This document shows positions 53,673 through 63,594 of a stretch of DNA of 64,000 nucleotides, one piece after another (the stretch's first letter is position 1; every line of letters starts with the position of its first letter). The DNA comes from Lineus longissimus (taxonomy: Eukaryota; Nemertea; Pilidiophora; Heteronemertea; Lineidae): contig NC_088311.1 in assembly GCF_910592395.1 (NCBI RefSeq), forward strand, positions 16,182,501 through 16,246,500, written 5' to 3'. Both the position numbers and the translations under genes were made by a program. Below the pieces are notes generated by a model. The model saw only the letters and a program-made list of their open reading frames with translations. It was not told the origin of the DNA and ran no database searches.

Positions 53673-54818
53673 ATGAGTGCTCACATTCACTTCAAAACCT
53701 GCAAGTGCAAGAGAATGGAGAACGAAACTACCAACAAAAACCACAAAAACAACGCTGAAATGGATAAAGTAACGTCCACCCAGACCAAGTCACCTGCGAA
53801 GAATGAAACAATCATGGAAACTCCGAAAGTAACCAGGCGAAGAGGGGTACGGTCTACAGTCCTCGATCTCTCAAATGCTCCTAGTGCACCAAAGAAGGCA
53901 AGGAAAGCTGCAGCGCGTACTCCGTTCAATGAGAGGGAAAAAGAAATGCTGCCACAATGCTCGAGTCGTGTAGAACAAGAGACTGAATTGCGGATCCGAT
54001 CCGATGAAAGAGGTGTTACATTCTCCTATGGTACGAAATGGATCCGTCTCAGTAAAACAGGTTTCCTGAATCTGAAGAATCTCGTGGATACCATCGATAA
54101 AAGGATCGTCGAAAGTCATGAGGAACGTTGGACTCTGGAGGACCACATATTTGTTCAAACAAGATTCTTTAACAATAAAATGAATGTTGACATTCGCCGT
54201 TTTTTCATCAGCAATGACAACGAACCTGAGAAAGATTCCGAAAAATCGCAAGCAACTCTTTTCAGGCCGACTAAATGTGGTGTATTCCTGAGCGTCCCTC
54301 AATGGAGGGAAATGTCGAGCAAGTTTAAAGAACACACATGTGAGGATTCATTGAAAATAACTCCACTCGGTCGACTCACTATTCAGGTACTAGGGCTGTA
54401 CCTTTCAAAGATCGGTCAAGGTTTCGTGGATCTTGAGTGTGATGGATGCCTGAATGATTGGCCTAGTCAAACAGATCATGTTTGCTGCATGCAGGAAGAC
54501 TTTGCTGAATGTCAGAAACAGATTCGATGGAATCATCTAGACAACCTGAAAAAGAGCACCAGTATTCTTTATTTCACCCTTCGCCTGGCAGAAACCGCAC
54601 TGGGGTTGGGCATTGAAATAAACCGCACGCCAAGATATCTGTTGAATAGAGCTTTTAACGATTGGACTGATGAACTTATCGCTGAAATTAAGTCGATTGA
54701 AAAGGCTGACGATGACGATGATGGTATTGTTGCTGATGATGAGGAGGAGGAAGGAGAAGAAGACAAAGAGAATGCCATTGTTGCATCGGGAGGATTTAAA
54801 ACGGACCACATTCAGTAA
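53673..54818 (+). CDS. PC4-like protein with acidic tail (putative ssDNA-binding or transcription factor), up to 381 aa
   Basis: Starts at 53673, 53715 or 53760. Basic, disordered N-terminus. Residues about 160-215 read FNNKMNVDIRRFF, then PTKCGVFLSVPQWREM, which matches the PC4/Sub1 pattern (VDIRxFY ... PTxKGIxLxxxxW). A half-repeat of the same fold may lie at about 110-145 (GTKWIRLSKTGFLNL). The C-terminus is strongly acidic from a GAT/GAG-rich repeat (54710-54770). By analogy with PC4 it would bind single-stranded DNA during replication or late transcription. It lies last before the right terminal repeat. Confidence 0.6.
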   Translation: MSAHIHFKTCKCKRMENETTNKNHKNNAEMDKVTSTQTKSPAKNETIMETPKVTRRRGVRSTVLDLSNAPSAPKKARKAAARTPFNEREKEMLPQCSSRVEQETELRIRSDERGVTFSYGTKWIRLSKTGFLNLKNLVDTIDKRIVESHEERWTLEDHIFVQTRFFNNKMNVDIRRFFISNDNEPEKDSEKSQATLFRPTKCGVFLSVPQWREMSSKFKEHTCEDSLKITPLGRLTIQVLGLYLSKIGQGFVDLECDGCLNDWPSQTDHVCCMQEDFAECQKQIRWNHLDNLKKSTSILYFTLRLAETALGLGIEINRTPRYLLNRAFNDWTDELIAEIKSIEKADDDDDGIVADDEEEEGEEDKENAIVASGGFKTDHIQ

Positions 54819-54819
54819 G

Positions 54820-54822
<3 letters not shown>

Positions 54823-54857
<35 letters not shown>
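54823..54857. repeat. (TA)n microsatellite
   Basis: About 17 TA units just after the PC4-like gene's stop codon. Confidence 0.9.
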
Positions 54858-54860
<3 letters not shown>

Positions 54861-55229
54861 CATTCAAAAAGGTGTACAGTACTGTTTTTTTCAACATAAA
54901 GGATTGCAGAGTGAAATTTGTTAGCATTTCATACAGACTTGCATGGGATTACTTAGACTATCATGTAAATATTTACCTGTGGACAATGCCTACACAATGC
55001 ATTTGGAAGACTATTTAGCTCTTGATCATATATGGACTAGTATCGGAATATTATTAATATCACTTTTGTGCATGATAGGAAAAGAGAAGCAAGTTGGAAT
55101 ATACTTTTCCTCTTTTTGGTTTGTATAATATGTTTAAAATATGCATGCTGTGCTATGGTTATTTGTTTTTACTAATGCCATTTTTATTATTTTATATCAT
55201 GTACAATGCTTTAACAAAAAATAAAAAAC
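54858..55229. other. Polinton right spacer
   Basis: AT-rich. A 61-codon frame at 54943-55128 has one hydrophobic stretch (IWTSIGILLISLLCMIG) but no known match; I do not support it as a gene. Confidence 0.4.
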
Positions 55230-55572
55230 AGTAGCATGGGCTACTTGGGGAAGAATTGTGAACGATTGAACTAGTTGCAACACTGATCTTCAAACTCTAC
55301 TTTGATGATGTGACCATGACCTCTACATACCCTATTTTGGATATTTTAACGTTACTCCAATATGGGCCATGGTCATAACCCACTTTGGATATTTCACTAT
55401 ATCCAAAGTAGGTTACTAGGCCATGACCCACTCTGGAGATTTTACACCATATCCAAACTAGGTCACTAGGTCAGGTCAACTTTCAAACTTCTCATACACA
55501 AAGTAGGTCAGTAGGTCAGTAGGTCACTAGGTCAAAAGTTCATAATTTTCCCCAAGTAGCCCATATACTACT
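55230..55572. repeat. Polinton right end: terminal inverted repeat forming a large imperfect fold-back
   Basis: 55397-55572 is the inverted repeat of the left end. In addition 55230-55265 (agtagcatgggctacttggg...) is a diverged direct-orientation copy of the terminus. The two arms meet at a perfect 10-bp stem, ctttggatat/atatccaaag with a 6-base loop (55383-55408). The whole 343 bp can therefore fold as a long hairpin. Confidence 0.75.
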
Positions 55573-55578
55573 CATGTA
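55573..55578. repeat. Target site duplication CATGTA (right)
   Basis: Identical to 36506-36511. Confidence 0.9.
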
Positions 55579-56050
55579 TCTTTGGCGAGTAGCTTGAACC
55601 AGTAGACAGTGTCCTCAGCCCTCATTGTTTAAAATGAATTGGGCATCGCAAGTGGGTACCGGTAGGCATCCACATGTTGTGCAAAAAGGCAATTTCACAG
55701 AAGTCAACTGTATCCGTTTTTTTCAATATTGATAGTAACCCTTTTTCACCAGTTTGGTTTTTGTTTCAATAATGGTTTGCTTCAGAAAAAAAAAATCAAA
55801 CTTTGGGCCAACATCACTGATGTTGTGCAGGGCCAGGTTGTTCAAATTAAACACCAATATTAACTCCTATCAGAAGGATAAAGCTCTGATAAGCCTCAGT
55901 TACATGTACATGTAGCACTATCAGCTGATAATGTTGGGTGGTTCTAACCTCGGATAAAGTTTATCTAATGATTACCCCTGATTGCTTAGACAATTACAGA
56001 TCTATGTGTATTTCAATTTAAAAATAATTTTACAATCCCTTTAATTTCAG

Positions 56051-56163
56051 TGTTGATACTCAAGACAAAGTTGAGATTGCCAAGGCAATTGTAGGGATGT
56101 TTCCATGCCTCAAAGATCCAAGAGGCACTGGATATATAAGTTTGTTCCATGCTTTTTCTCTTT
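56051..56163 (+). CDS. Exon of the resident gene, right of the Polinton
   Basis: Acceptor ttaatttcag. The first base completes the codon left by the 36176-36330 exon. Encodes VDTQDKVEIAKAIVGMFPCL and KDPRGTGY, a block I recognise from the same multicopy family as the upstream exon, then runs to TGA 56161. No good donor is visible after GTGY, and the DDE transposon begins only 17 bases beyond the stop. The C-terminal exon boundary may therefore have been lost, or the gene truncated here. Confidence 0.5.
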
Positions 56164-56175
56164 GATCTACATGTT

Positions 56176-56180
56176 GTTGC
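56176..56180. repeat. Target site duplication GTTGC (left)
   Basis: GTTGC abuts TACGGCGGCC. The identical pentamer follows the right end at 62995-62999. Confidence 0.8.
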
Positions 56181-56457
56181 TACGGCGGCCTGGAGGGGAC
56201 ATTGTGAAAAAAATAATAAACTCGCACTGCGACTTTTAAAACTCGCACTGCGACTTTTAAAACACGCACTGCGACTTTTTAAACTCGCACTGCGACTTAT
56301 TAAACTCGCAGTGTGACTTTTAAAACACGCACTGCGACTTTTCAAACTCGCACTGCGACTTTTCAAACTGGCACTGCGACTTTTTAAACTCACACTGCAC
56401 GTTTCAAAACTCACACTGCGACTTTTTCTAATCCAATCACAGCCGTGCTTACAACGA
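56181..56457 (+). repeat. Left TIR with 21-bp subterminal tandem array
   Basis: Terminus tacggcggcctggagggg...ttgtgaaaaaaataataaa, then about ten units of aaactcgcactgcgactttt (some degraded), then aatccaatcacagccgtg. The reverse complement recurs at 62739-62994 in the same order. The unit core TCGCACTGCGA is palindromic but for its centre, the form expected of a transposase-binding site. Confidence 0.9.
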
Positions 56458-56578
56458 TACCCGTGTTGTTGAACTCCAACAAGGCATACTAAACCACTTC
56501 CTTCGCCTCGGCTTTGAAGCTATAGGAAGCTATGCAGGACCTTGTCCGTGGCTGTTCACATCATTTTTTGATATAAAA

Positions 56579-58011
56579 TTGCACTACGCTGCGACGTGGC
56601 CTATTCGCATCTATAGGGCCTCCTTTTCACAATATCCCATGGATGACGTCATACAGTTATATTTCCATCTCGGCTGGAATTATGCTGAAATTCAAGGCCT
56701 ACTTTGGTATCGATATAACACCAGGATAAGTCTCCGCCACCTAAAACGGATACTCAAAAAGTTGGACCTTGGCAGGCGGAAAGGGTATTCTGATATATTG
56801 GAAGTTGCTGAATACGTAGAAGCACAGATCCGGGGCTCTGGTAGACAGCATGGGTACCGATGGATGCATCTGAAGTGCATACAAAACGGACTTCGCACCA
56901 ATAGAGAAACTGTTCGGTTGTTATTGCTATTGCTGGACCCTATGGGAGTCGCTTCGAGAAGATGTGGTAAACTCGTTCGAAGAAGTTACTTCAGCAAGGG
57001 TCCAAACTATATATGGCATTTAGACTCGTACGATAAACTGAAACCCTACGGGTTCTGTATAAATGGGTGTGTGGATGGTTTTTCCAGAAATATTATGTGG
57101 TTAAACGTCTATACTACTAACAGTGACCCGAGAGTTATCGCTGGATACTTCCTTGAAACTGTTGACAAGGTAGGGGGATGCCCTTGCCGTATTCGTTCAG
57201 ATCTAGGCACGGAAAACGGACACGTCGAAGCAATGCAGACATTCCTTCAACCAAACGACAACGAACTTCCCTTTGTGACTGGGACCAGCAAGCTAAACCA
57301 GCGGATCGAATCATGGTGGGGTGTCCTACGCAAAGAATGTGGTCAATTCTGGATGGACATCTTCCAACAGTTGGCATCTGACGGCTTATACGACGGAGAC
57401 TTCATTGAAAAAAATATTCTCCAGTTCTGCTTAATGGATGTTATCCAGGTGAGTGAAGCGTTTTTAAGTGACAAGCGTAAAATAGAAACGATCCTATACT
57501 GCGGGGACCAAAGTTATATCAGGGAATGGGTGGTTCTTAACACGATTATCTAATGCTCTTGGAGAAGTCAAGTCATGTTTAGTACTCATCAGCTACCTTA
57601 ACTGCAAATTTAGGATAGGCAGTGGTACATTGGCATTGTTGTAATACTTCAATCTGCTTCAATCTTTTCTAGACGGAGCTTGATGAAGTGGTAGATGTGT
57701 GGAACAACCACCTTATTCGACCAAGTTGGAACGCACACGTGCCGTCGGGACGTCCTCTTGTTATGTACAGTGTCCCAGAGATGTATGACGTGGATGATTA
57801 CTTACAGGAAGTCGGCCAAAATGAGTTAAACGTGTGCATTCCTGATTGCATCTTTAAGGACCACAATGCGCCTTGCGATAGTGACATCTCTGAAATATGT
57901 AGCATTTTGATGGAGGAGAACAACCTTAATATGGACGATACCGACGCATACGAGAGATTAAATCTGTACACATGTTTGCGACGGCTTCTTCGAAATGAAT
58001 TGCGAATTTAG
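56579..58011 (+). CDS. Retroviral-integrase-like DDE transposase (rve fold), two exons
   Basis: Exon 1 56579-57448 (donor gtgagt), exon 2 57673-58011 (acceptor cttttctag), phase 0 junction, stop TAG 58009. The start is either 56579 or M21 at 56639, which I prefer because family similarity begins there (MDDVIQLYFHLGWNYAEI). A helix-turn-helix-like N-terminus is followed by the catalytic core: D149 in IWHLDSYDK, D208 in RSDLGTENG and E244 in NQRIESWWG, a D,D(35)E arrangement. Exon 2 gives ELDEVVDVWNNHLIRPSW and GRPLVMYSVPEMY. I recognise it as a large 'integrase core domain' family of animals and fungi. It most likely moves this element by recognising the subterminal repeats. Confidence 0.85.
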
Positions 58012-59055
58012 GGAAGTAGGACCGACACCATTATGTGTTCACAATGCGAACACCATTTTTCCCTTTATTGGACAATTAATTTGAAAACTGTAACTGCAAC
58101 TCGAAATCGGCGGCAATTTTCGTCCCTAGTTCGATGAGGAAATCAGTAATGAATAGGGAAGTTTAATAAGTGTATAGTTACAATGTATACAATACATGTA
58201 TTCGAATAAGTTCTGCTCAAATATGTTAGACTAAAGGACTCAACACCAATGTTTACACAATATATACTGTATTAAAGAAATTGAGAATTACTCCAGTAAT
58301 TAATTTACTCAATATTTCCTATATACCATGTATACAGGCGCAGGGAAAATATGGACTGAATCAATCCTGTCCTTGTACATGTTCTATTGGTTTCAATTTT
58401 CAAGAACACAAACACGGCCATATTTGCTGAATTACAGCCACAAACAAATGGTGAATGTTGGCATGGGATAGCCCGTCGGATGTCGCCAGGAGATGACATT
58501 GGCAAATGAAAAGGGCTATATACCCGTTATCCTTTATTGTTGCCGAGGCGTCCTCTTCTGAGAATACCACAACGGCTACAATAGGAGTACAATGCTTTGA
58601 ACTGTTTTCCCGACAGCCGACGGCTTATCCCGTGCACACAAAATATCATCAACACTTTACGGCCAACAACTTTTGACCCTGTATACATCTTGGGTACACT
58701 CTAGTAACGTATATTCTAAAAAAATCACTTAACGGCCACCAACTCTGCGACCATATAGTTCCTGGATTACAATCTCTGATTAAGTATAAAAAACGTTTAA
58801 CGGCCACCAACTCTGCAACCATATAGTTCCTGGATTACAATCTCTTATTAAGTATAAAAAAACGATTAACGGCCACCAACTCTGCGACCATATAGTTCCT
58901 GGATTACAATCTCTGATTAAGTATAAAAAACGTTTAACGGCCACCAACTTTGCGACCATCTGGTTCTGGATTATAGTAAAATATCAAAAAAACGCCGAAA
59001 GGCCACCAACATACTTTGCGACTCTATAGTTTGTTGGACTTCAGACCACATTGAA
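58012..59055. other. Spacer between the convergent genes, with a 68-bp tandem repeat
   Basis: Four head-to-tail units beginning aacggccaccaactctgcga, starting at 58731, 58799, 58868 and 58936, with a further degraded copy near 58998. The rest (58012-58660) shows no gene. Confidence 0.7.
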
Positions 59056-61449
59056 TTAGACAATGTCCATAACCCAAATCCCACTTTTAAATATGTTGGT
59101 AAAATCAGACCTGAAGTCTGGGAAGCTGTCGTAGTCTGTCTGCAATTGCAGAACACAGCCGCAGGTGTGGGCAACTGGGCAACGCGTATACCCCCCATTG
59201 CCGCTGATATCGACAATTACAGCGTCTGTAATTAGAAGGTCACATCCTGTGCAGAATCTGAGAAAATTCCCCATGTCCTGTGGGGATAACTCACGAATGA
59301 ACCGTTTGAGATGATTTCCAACAGCCGCTTGTGCAGGATTCATGTTTTCAGGCAGTTTGATTGTCGCGAGAATGGCCTTTGGCGTAGGCACCAGTTTCTT
59401 ACAGATTTCCTTGTAGTTGATGTTACATATAAATGCCAGAACGGGCTTCCAGCATTCAATGATGAAGCTGGGCTGCTGTACAAGCTCCTTCAATGCTATT
59501 TCTCTTACGATTCGTTCAATGCTGGCAGCACATGGCATTCGGCGACACTCGTGTGCATCGAGTATGTCTATCAACTCCTCCTGGTCCACTGAATCAAAAT
59601 TATCTAGCGCTTTGCGAAGTGTTTCACTCTCGCTGTCACCCACAAAATTCAGAAATACAGACACTACATCTGTTTCACTCTCGTTCCCGGATAGTGCAGC
59701 CTCCATGAATGTGGGAGCAATCGATGTTGGGAAGTAGCTGGCACTTCTATACCCCTTTACGAGGATTCTCGCTACTGCTCTCCATTCGTCCTCTTGGAAG
59801 TCATGCCTCAGAAAAGGCACTTTATACTTGGTTCCCAGCGTGCACTTGTCATAGAATTCCTTCCAGAACTCCGTTAAGGTGTCTCTTAGGACACCGACAC
59901 CAACTGCAGACTCTTCTTCCCCATTCAGAAGAATTCTTTTGCATGTAATATCCTGCTCCATGATGCTACCATCTTTAAAGATGGTAATTAAGTCCGTCAA
60001 AACCAAGCCCTGGTGCACTTTGATTGTTGTCAGGCCATTAGAAGAGATCACAAGCTCGTTACGATTACGTCGACATAAGCCTGGCACTGGTGCAATCTCT
60101 GGTAGATTATCCGCGGCAGTATCTTGAGTAGACTGAGAGCCATCGACCTGACCATCATGGCCAGTTGGCCTGAGATCTGGCAAGGTATCGTCAATGTCCG
60201 CAGCAGCAGATCCTTCAACTGGGCCGAAGTGGACTTCCGAATCCTCCGAAATGTCCAGGTTTTGGGCTGGGTCTGCCAGTGGATATGATACCTCACACTC
60301 GAATGCTACTGCAGGAATTGTTGGTAGACCTAGATCCGATATCGGCGTGCTTGTGCTGGGCATGCACTCAGCCTGTGCTGCTGAGCCTGCAGCTGCAGAT
60401 GGCAGTGATCTTTGTTGATGTTTACCTGCCCCGCTAGTTTCCTCCTTCGCATCAGAAAGGACTTGCGAACACAAGTAGAAACGCAAAAGCGTTAACCTCG
60501 TTTTCCCATAGTGTTCCTTGACAGTGAGATCAGAATCTACATCGTTATGTTGAAAATCTTTCAAACTGAATCTAAACTTTCCAAGTTCACCCTTGCTCGA
60601 TACTCCATCAGGAAAAAACAGAGCCTTTGCGACAATCAGCAAGTCCTCAGCTTTGAAGTCCATATCTACATTGAGTGACCGCGTCCCCCCGCCCTGGTTA
60701 GTGCGCACTTGTTTGTACTCGAGCGTGCCCTCTGCTTGCTCCGTCACCATAAGCCAACCAAGTTCGATCCGCCTTGTCTGTATCCTGGATGTAGCGGAAC
60801 ACTGATTCTTGTCATCTTCCATGTCGTCATCCAAATTGTTTAGATTCGTCTTCGACCGAATGCGCCGTTTAAGCCTAGCAAGCAATGACGATTTTCTTTT
60901 TTTGCTGGTGTGTTTCTCTCTGCTCTGCCGTTGTGAACAAAAGTTCCTCAAGGCCAATCTGTCACCATATCGTGTTACGTACTTGGAGAGTTGGTCCTCA
61001 CTCATCAGTGGAACGACATGCTCGTCAATCTGCAAAACACAGCGATGCAATCCATAAAACATTTTTGTGTAACTTTGAATTGGGAACAATGAGACTAACA
61101 TTGATCCATCGTCCATGACTTTGGTTAGACTCTGAACCCAGTCTCTTTTGGACTGCGGCATCTCTCATCGTCATCCCCGAGACTGGGAAATTGTATAGGA
61201 TTGACTGCAGTATAGCCAAACGACAACCACAACGATGCCTCGGCACTTTGCCAACCAATCAGATGTTATCACAGTTTTCCGCCCCGTCAGTGGACTTGAC
61301 ATAAATTTATGCATCATGCAATAGACAGTATGACACCAGTTGCTGTTGAAAGCGATAGATCAAATGATACTTACGCCATCATCTCTTAGCCGCTCGAAGG
61401 TTTCTTTATCTAGTCCTCTACTCGCAAGAAATTCCTTTACATCATCCAT
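59056..61449 (-). CDS. SAM + HECT-like E3 ubiquitin ligase gene of the transposon, two exons, 682 aa
   Basis: Exon 1 61449-61375 (MDDVKEFLASRGLDKETF, donor gtaagt), exon 2 61029-59056 (acceptor gttttgcag), phase 0. The joined N-terminus (DEHVVPLMSEDQLSKYVTRYG) has the helical pattern of a SAM-like domain. A Ser/acidic linker follows, then a HECT-like region: VGVGVLRDTLTEFWKEFYDK, VPFLRHDFQEDEWRAV, FLRFCTGCD, and CPVAHTCGCVLQLQ with the candidate catalytic Cys648, ending WVMDIV. A frame from 61161 is also open, but its first 44 codons are intronic. HECT enzymes form a ubiquitin thioester on such a Cys; the role in transposition is unknown. Multicopy HECT-like genes of this type occur in fish and invertebrates (from memory). 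Confidence 0.7.
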
Positions 61450-62738
61450 CGTGCGACTTTTGCACCTGCAGTTGAAGAAAGTGACAGTTCTGAATGTATG
61501 GAATGTGGGCAATTAAATGCTGTGTAACGAAGTTTCGCCGGTTCTTCTTACCAGGCCGGTAGTTAGTTCAAAACTTGGCAATGGCAATCGCAATAGCAAT
61601 GTACCAAAAGAATCTCAAACAGCTCCTACAGTATTTTTCATCATTTTCCGGCTTTTAGGACGTGGCTCTCATGGGACAAGTGAGTCCTGCTCAACAGTAC
61701 TGCATAGTATTGTATTGTAGATATGGGACAGCTTCCTAGATAATGACTCATCAGTATTGTAGGCGGACTCCGTCCAGAAATTATGGAACGTCCCTAATTG
61801 TCAAATCAATTGAAACTCAAGGATACTCAATACATACTTTAAGTACAGTACTCAAAGTCTGTCAACATGAATTGTTTATGAACAAAATATATGACGAGAC
61901 GTGGGGACAGCACACTGGAGCACCCTGTTAGCACAGACATGAGGAGGTTACACATAAATGTTTTAAATTGTTTATTAATTCAAATCATCAAATTCAACAA
62001 AATAAATCCCAGGAGTGACGTCATTTCAATTGTGTTAATGATCCAAAGAATAATGATGAATTGTCACCATCAATAAACCCCTGTTTTATAGCATTTGATA
62101 TACTAAGTAACACATTGTCATTGCCTAATGCCAATCGCCAAATGCCACATGCCAGGTATTGAACTACAAACCCTTCGTTGACAATTACGGGCTTAGTTGA
62201 TTGGGCATACAATTCACATGAAGCTCAGGCAGGCGCCAAATATGTTGACCAAACACTCGTCAAGTTCGGCAGTTCAGAGGACGGGTAGGACGGGTAGGCC
62301 TATAGGCCTACAACCAAGTGGCGGTCGGCAACAGCAGTTAAGCGGGCAACAGGTCTCGTCCCAAATAAATGATGAGGGCATCACATCGGTGAAAGAATCA
62401 CTTTAACAGCTCAACAGATTCTGTATCACTGTCAGTTGCATTCATTGATACCGAAGCCAGTACAGCTTCCAATGCATGCATTGTATGTACATATATATAT
62501 ATATAGTTAACGCCCAGTTACACTGAGGCAACCGTAGCCTCAGACTACACCAGCATGTTTACCTCTATACGTGGTTGGCCTATATAATATCTGAGCTCTG
62601 ATGATTGCATCATGAGGTATGACTCTCCATGATAGCATTTGGACCCAACTACGGCCTGCAAAACGTAGAGAAGAGATTCAGATAAGTGAAATACTTGCCT
62701 GAATTATGAACTCTTACAACTCAAGCGCAGCAACACAT
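61450..62738. other. Transposon 5' flank of the HECT-like gene, no gene
   Basis: Presumed promoter region for the minus-strand gene. Contains a short (TA)n at 62490-62504 and no supported coding frame. Confidence 0.45.
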
Positions 62739-62994
62739 GTCGTTGTAAACACGGCTGTGATTGGATTAAAAAAGTCGCAGTGCGAGTTTGCAAAGTCGTA
62801 GTGCGTGTTTGAAAAGTCGCAGTGCGAGTTTGAAAAGTCGCAGTGCGTGTTTAAAAAATCGCAGTACGAGTTTAAAAAGTCGCATTGCGAGTTTAAAAAG
62901 TATCATTGCGAGTTTAAAAAGTCGCAGTGCGTGTTTAAAAAGTCGCAGTGCGAGTTTATTATTTTTTTCACAATGTCCCCTCCGGGCCGCCGTA
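62739..62994 (-). repeat. Right TIR with 21-bp subterminal tandem array
   Basis: Inverted counterpart of 56181-56457: cacggctgtgattggatt, about nine gtcgcagtgcgagtttaaaa units, then cacaatgtcccctccgggcc and the terminus gccgccgta. Confidence 0.9.
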
Positions 62995-62999
62995 GTTGC
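62995..62999. repeat. Target site duplication GTTGC (right)
   Basis: Identical to 56176-56180. Confidence 0.8.
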
Positions 63000-63419
63000 C
63001 CCTCAAGTCACTTTCTTCATGTTTATTATATTTCACCAAAATTCTGAGCTGCACAGTGGACAACGAGAGTGGCAATTTTAGTTTCCCAGACCGTTTTTGA
63101 GTCATTGTGGGTGTTTGAGCAACCCTGCGAGAAGTTTGAGTGACTTCTGACTTGACTGTTCTGTGTCACAATATTAGAACATAGAACAAAGAAAAACAGG
63201 TCCTCCAATACAAAATTATTTGGAATATTTGTCATTTGAATATTCTCTGTGAGTTTTCATACCCTTTGCAAATCTTTTTCCTGGTCATTACATAACAAAA
63301 TTTACAGAATTAAATTTATCATTATTGAAAACGAAGTATGTCAAAATATTTTCTCTAAACATCATAAAAATGACTTCGTCTTCTAACCAAACATAACATA
63401 ACCTTTTGTTCATCTGCAG
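63000..63419. other. Non-coding sequence between transposon and next exon
   Basis: AT-rich, no gene supported; probably intronic. Frames at 63026-63235 and 63288-63479 on the minus strand lack support. Confidence 0.4.
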
Positions 63420-63594
63420 CAATCGTATTACCAGCGAGCAATGTGTCGCAAACCTGCAAAAGGGTACATACAGGACCACATCAATAATGTCAGGAAAGGG
63501 GAGGCCAAAGCCAGAAGAAATGCAGTTCGTGTAGTCCCATCAGAACAGGCAAAAGATACCAGTGTTGAAGATGATGTTAATGATGAAAGTGTTG
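63420..63594 (+). CDS. Exon of a resident gene (basic segment), gene identity unknown
   Basis: Acceptor catctgcag and donor gtaaga. Encodes QSYYQRAMCRKPAKGYIQDH, then a basic NVRKGEAKARRNAVR and an acidic end (TSVEDDVNDESVG). It could belong to the same gene as the 36176 and 56051 exons or be a separate gene; the transposon between them prevents checking the phase, and the motifs are too short to decide. Confidence 0.4.

Larger units (their letters stand above)
36512..55572 (+). mobile_element. Polinton/Maverick (adintovirus-like) element, 19,061 bp
   Basis: Starts AGTAGTATATGGGC and ends GCCCATATACTACT, with 6-bp CATGTA duplications outside. Termini of the AG...CT type, inverted repeats, family-B DNA polymerase with viral-type insertions, chromodomain integrase, A32-type ATPase, adenain-type protease, and major and minor jelly-roll capsid proteins are the diagnostic Polinton set. 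All recognised genes run left to right except one small cysteine-rich frame. Capsid, integrase and protease frames are intact; the polymerase and ATPase frames each show a shift. The element lies in an intron of a resident gene in the same orientation. Confidence 0.95.
56181..62994. mobile_element. DNA transposon with integrase-like transposase and HECT-like gene, 6,814 bp
   Basis: Ends TACGGCGGCC...GGCCGCCGTA lie within about 270-bp terminal inverted repeats, flanked by 5-bp GTTGC duplications. Two convergent genes, each with one intron: a retroviral-integrase-type DDE transposase on plus and a SAM/HECT-like gene on minus. All catalytic residues I can check are present and both genes are free of stops, so the copy looks potentially autonomous. 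I do not know a named superfamily that joins these two proteins; the 4-6-bp duplication and rve-like core place it near integrase-related DNA transposons such as Ginger. Confidence 0.8.

Noticed and set aside
56216-56430. CRISPR-like 21-bp repeats
   Set aside because: No spacers; the array is mirrored in the opposite TIR and belongs to the transposon ends.
59056-61161. 701-residue HECT-like protein starting at 61161
   Set aside because: The first 44 codons lie in an intron; a canonical donor at 61374 and acceptor at 61030 give a better N-terminus.
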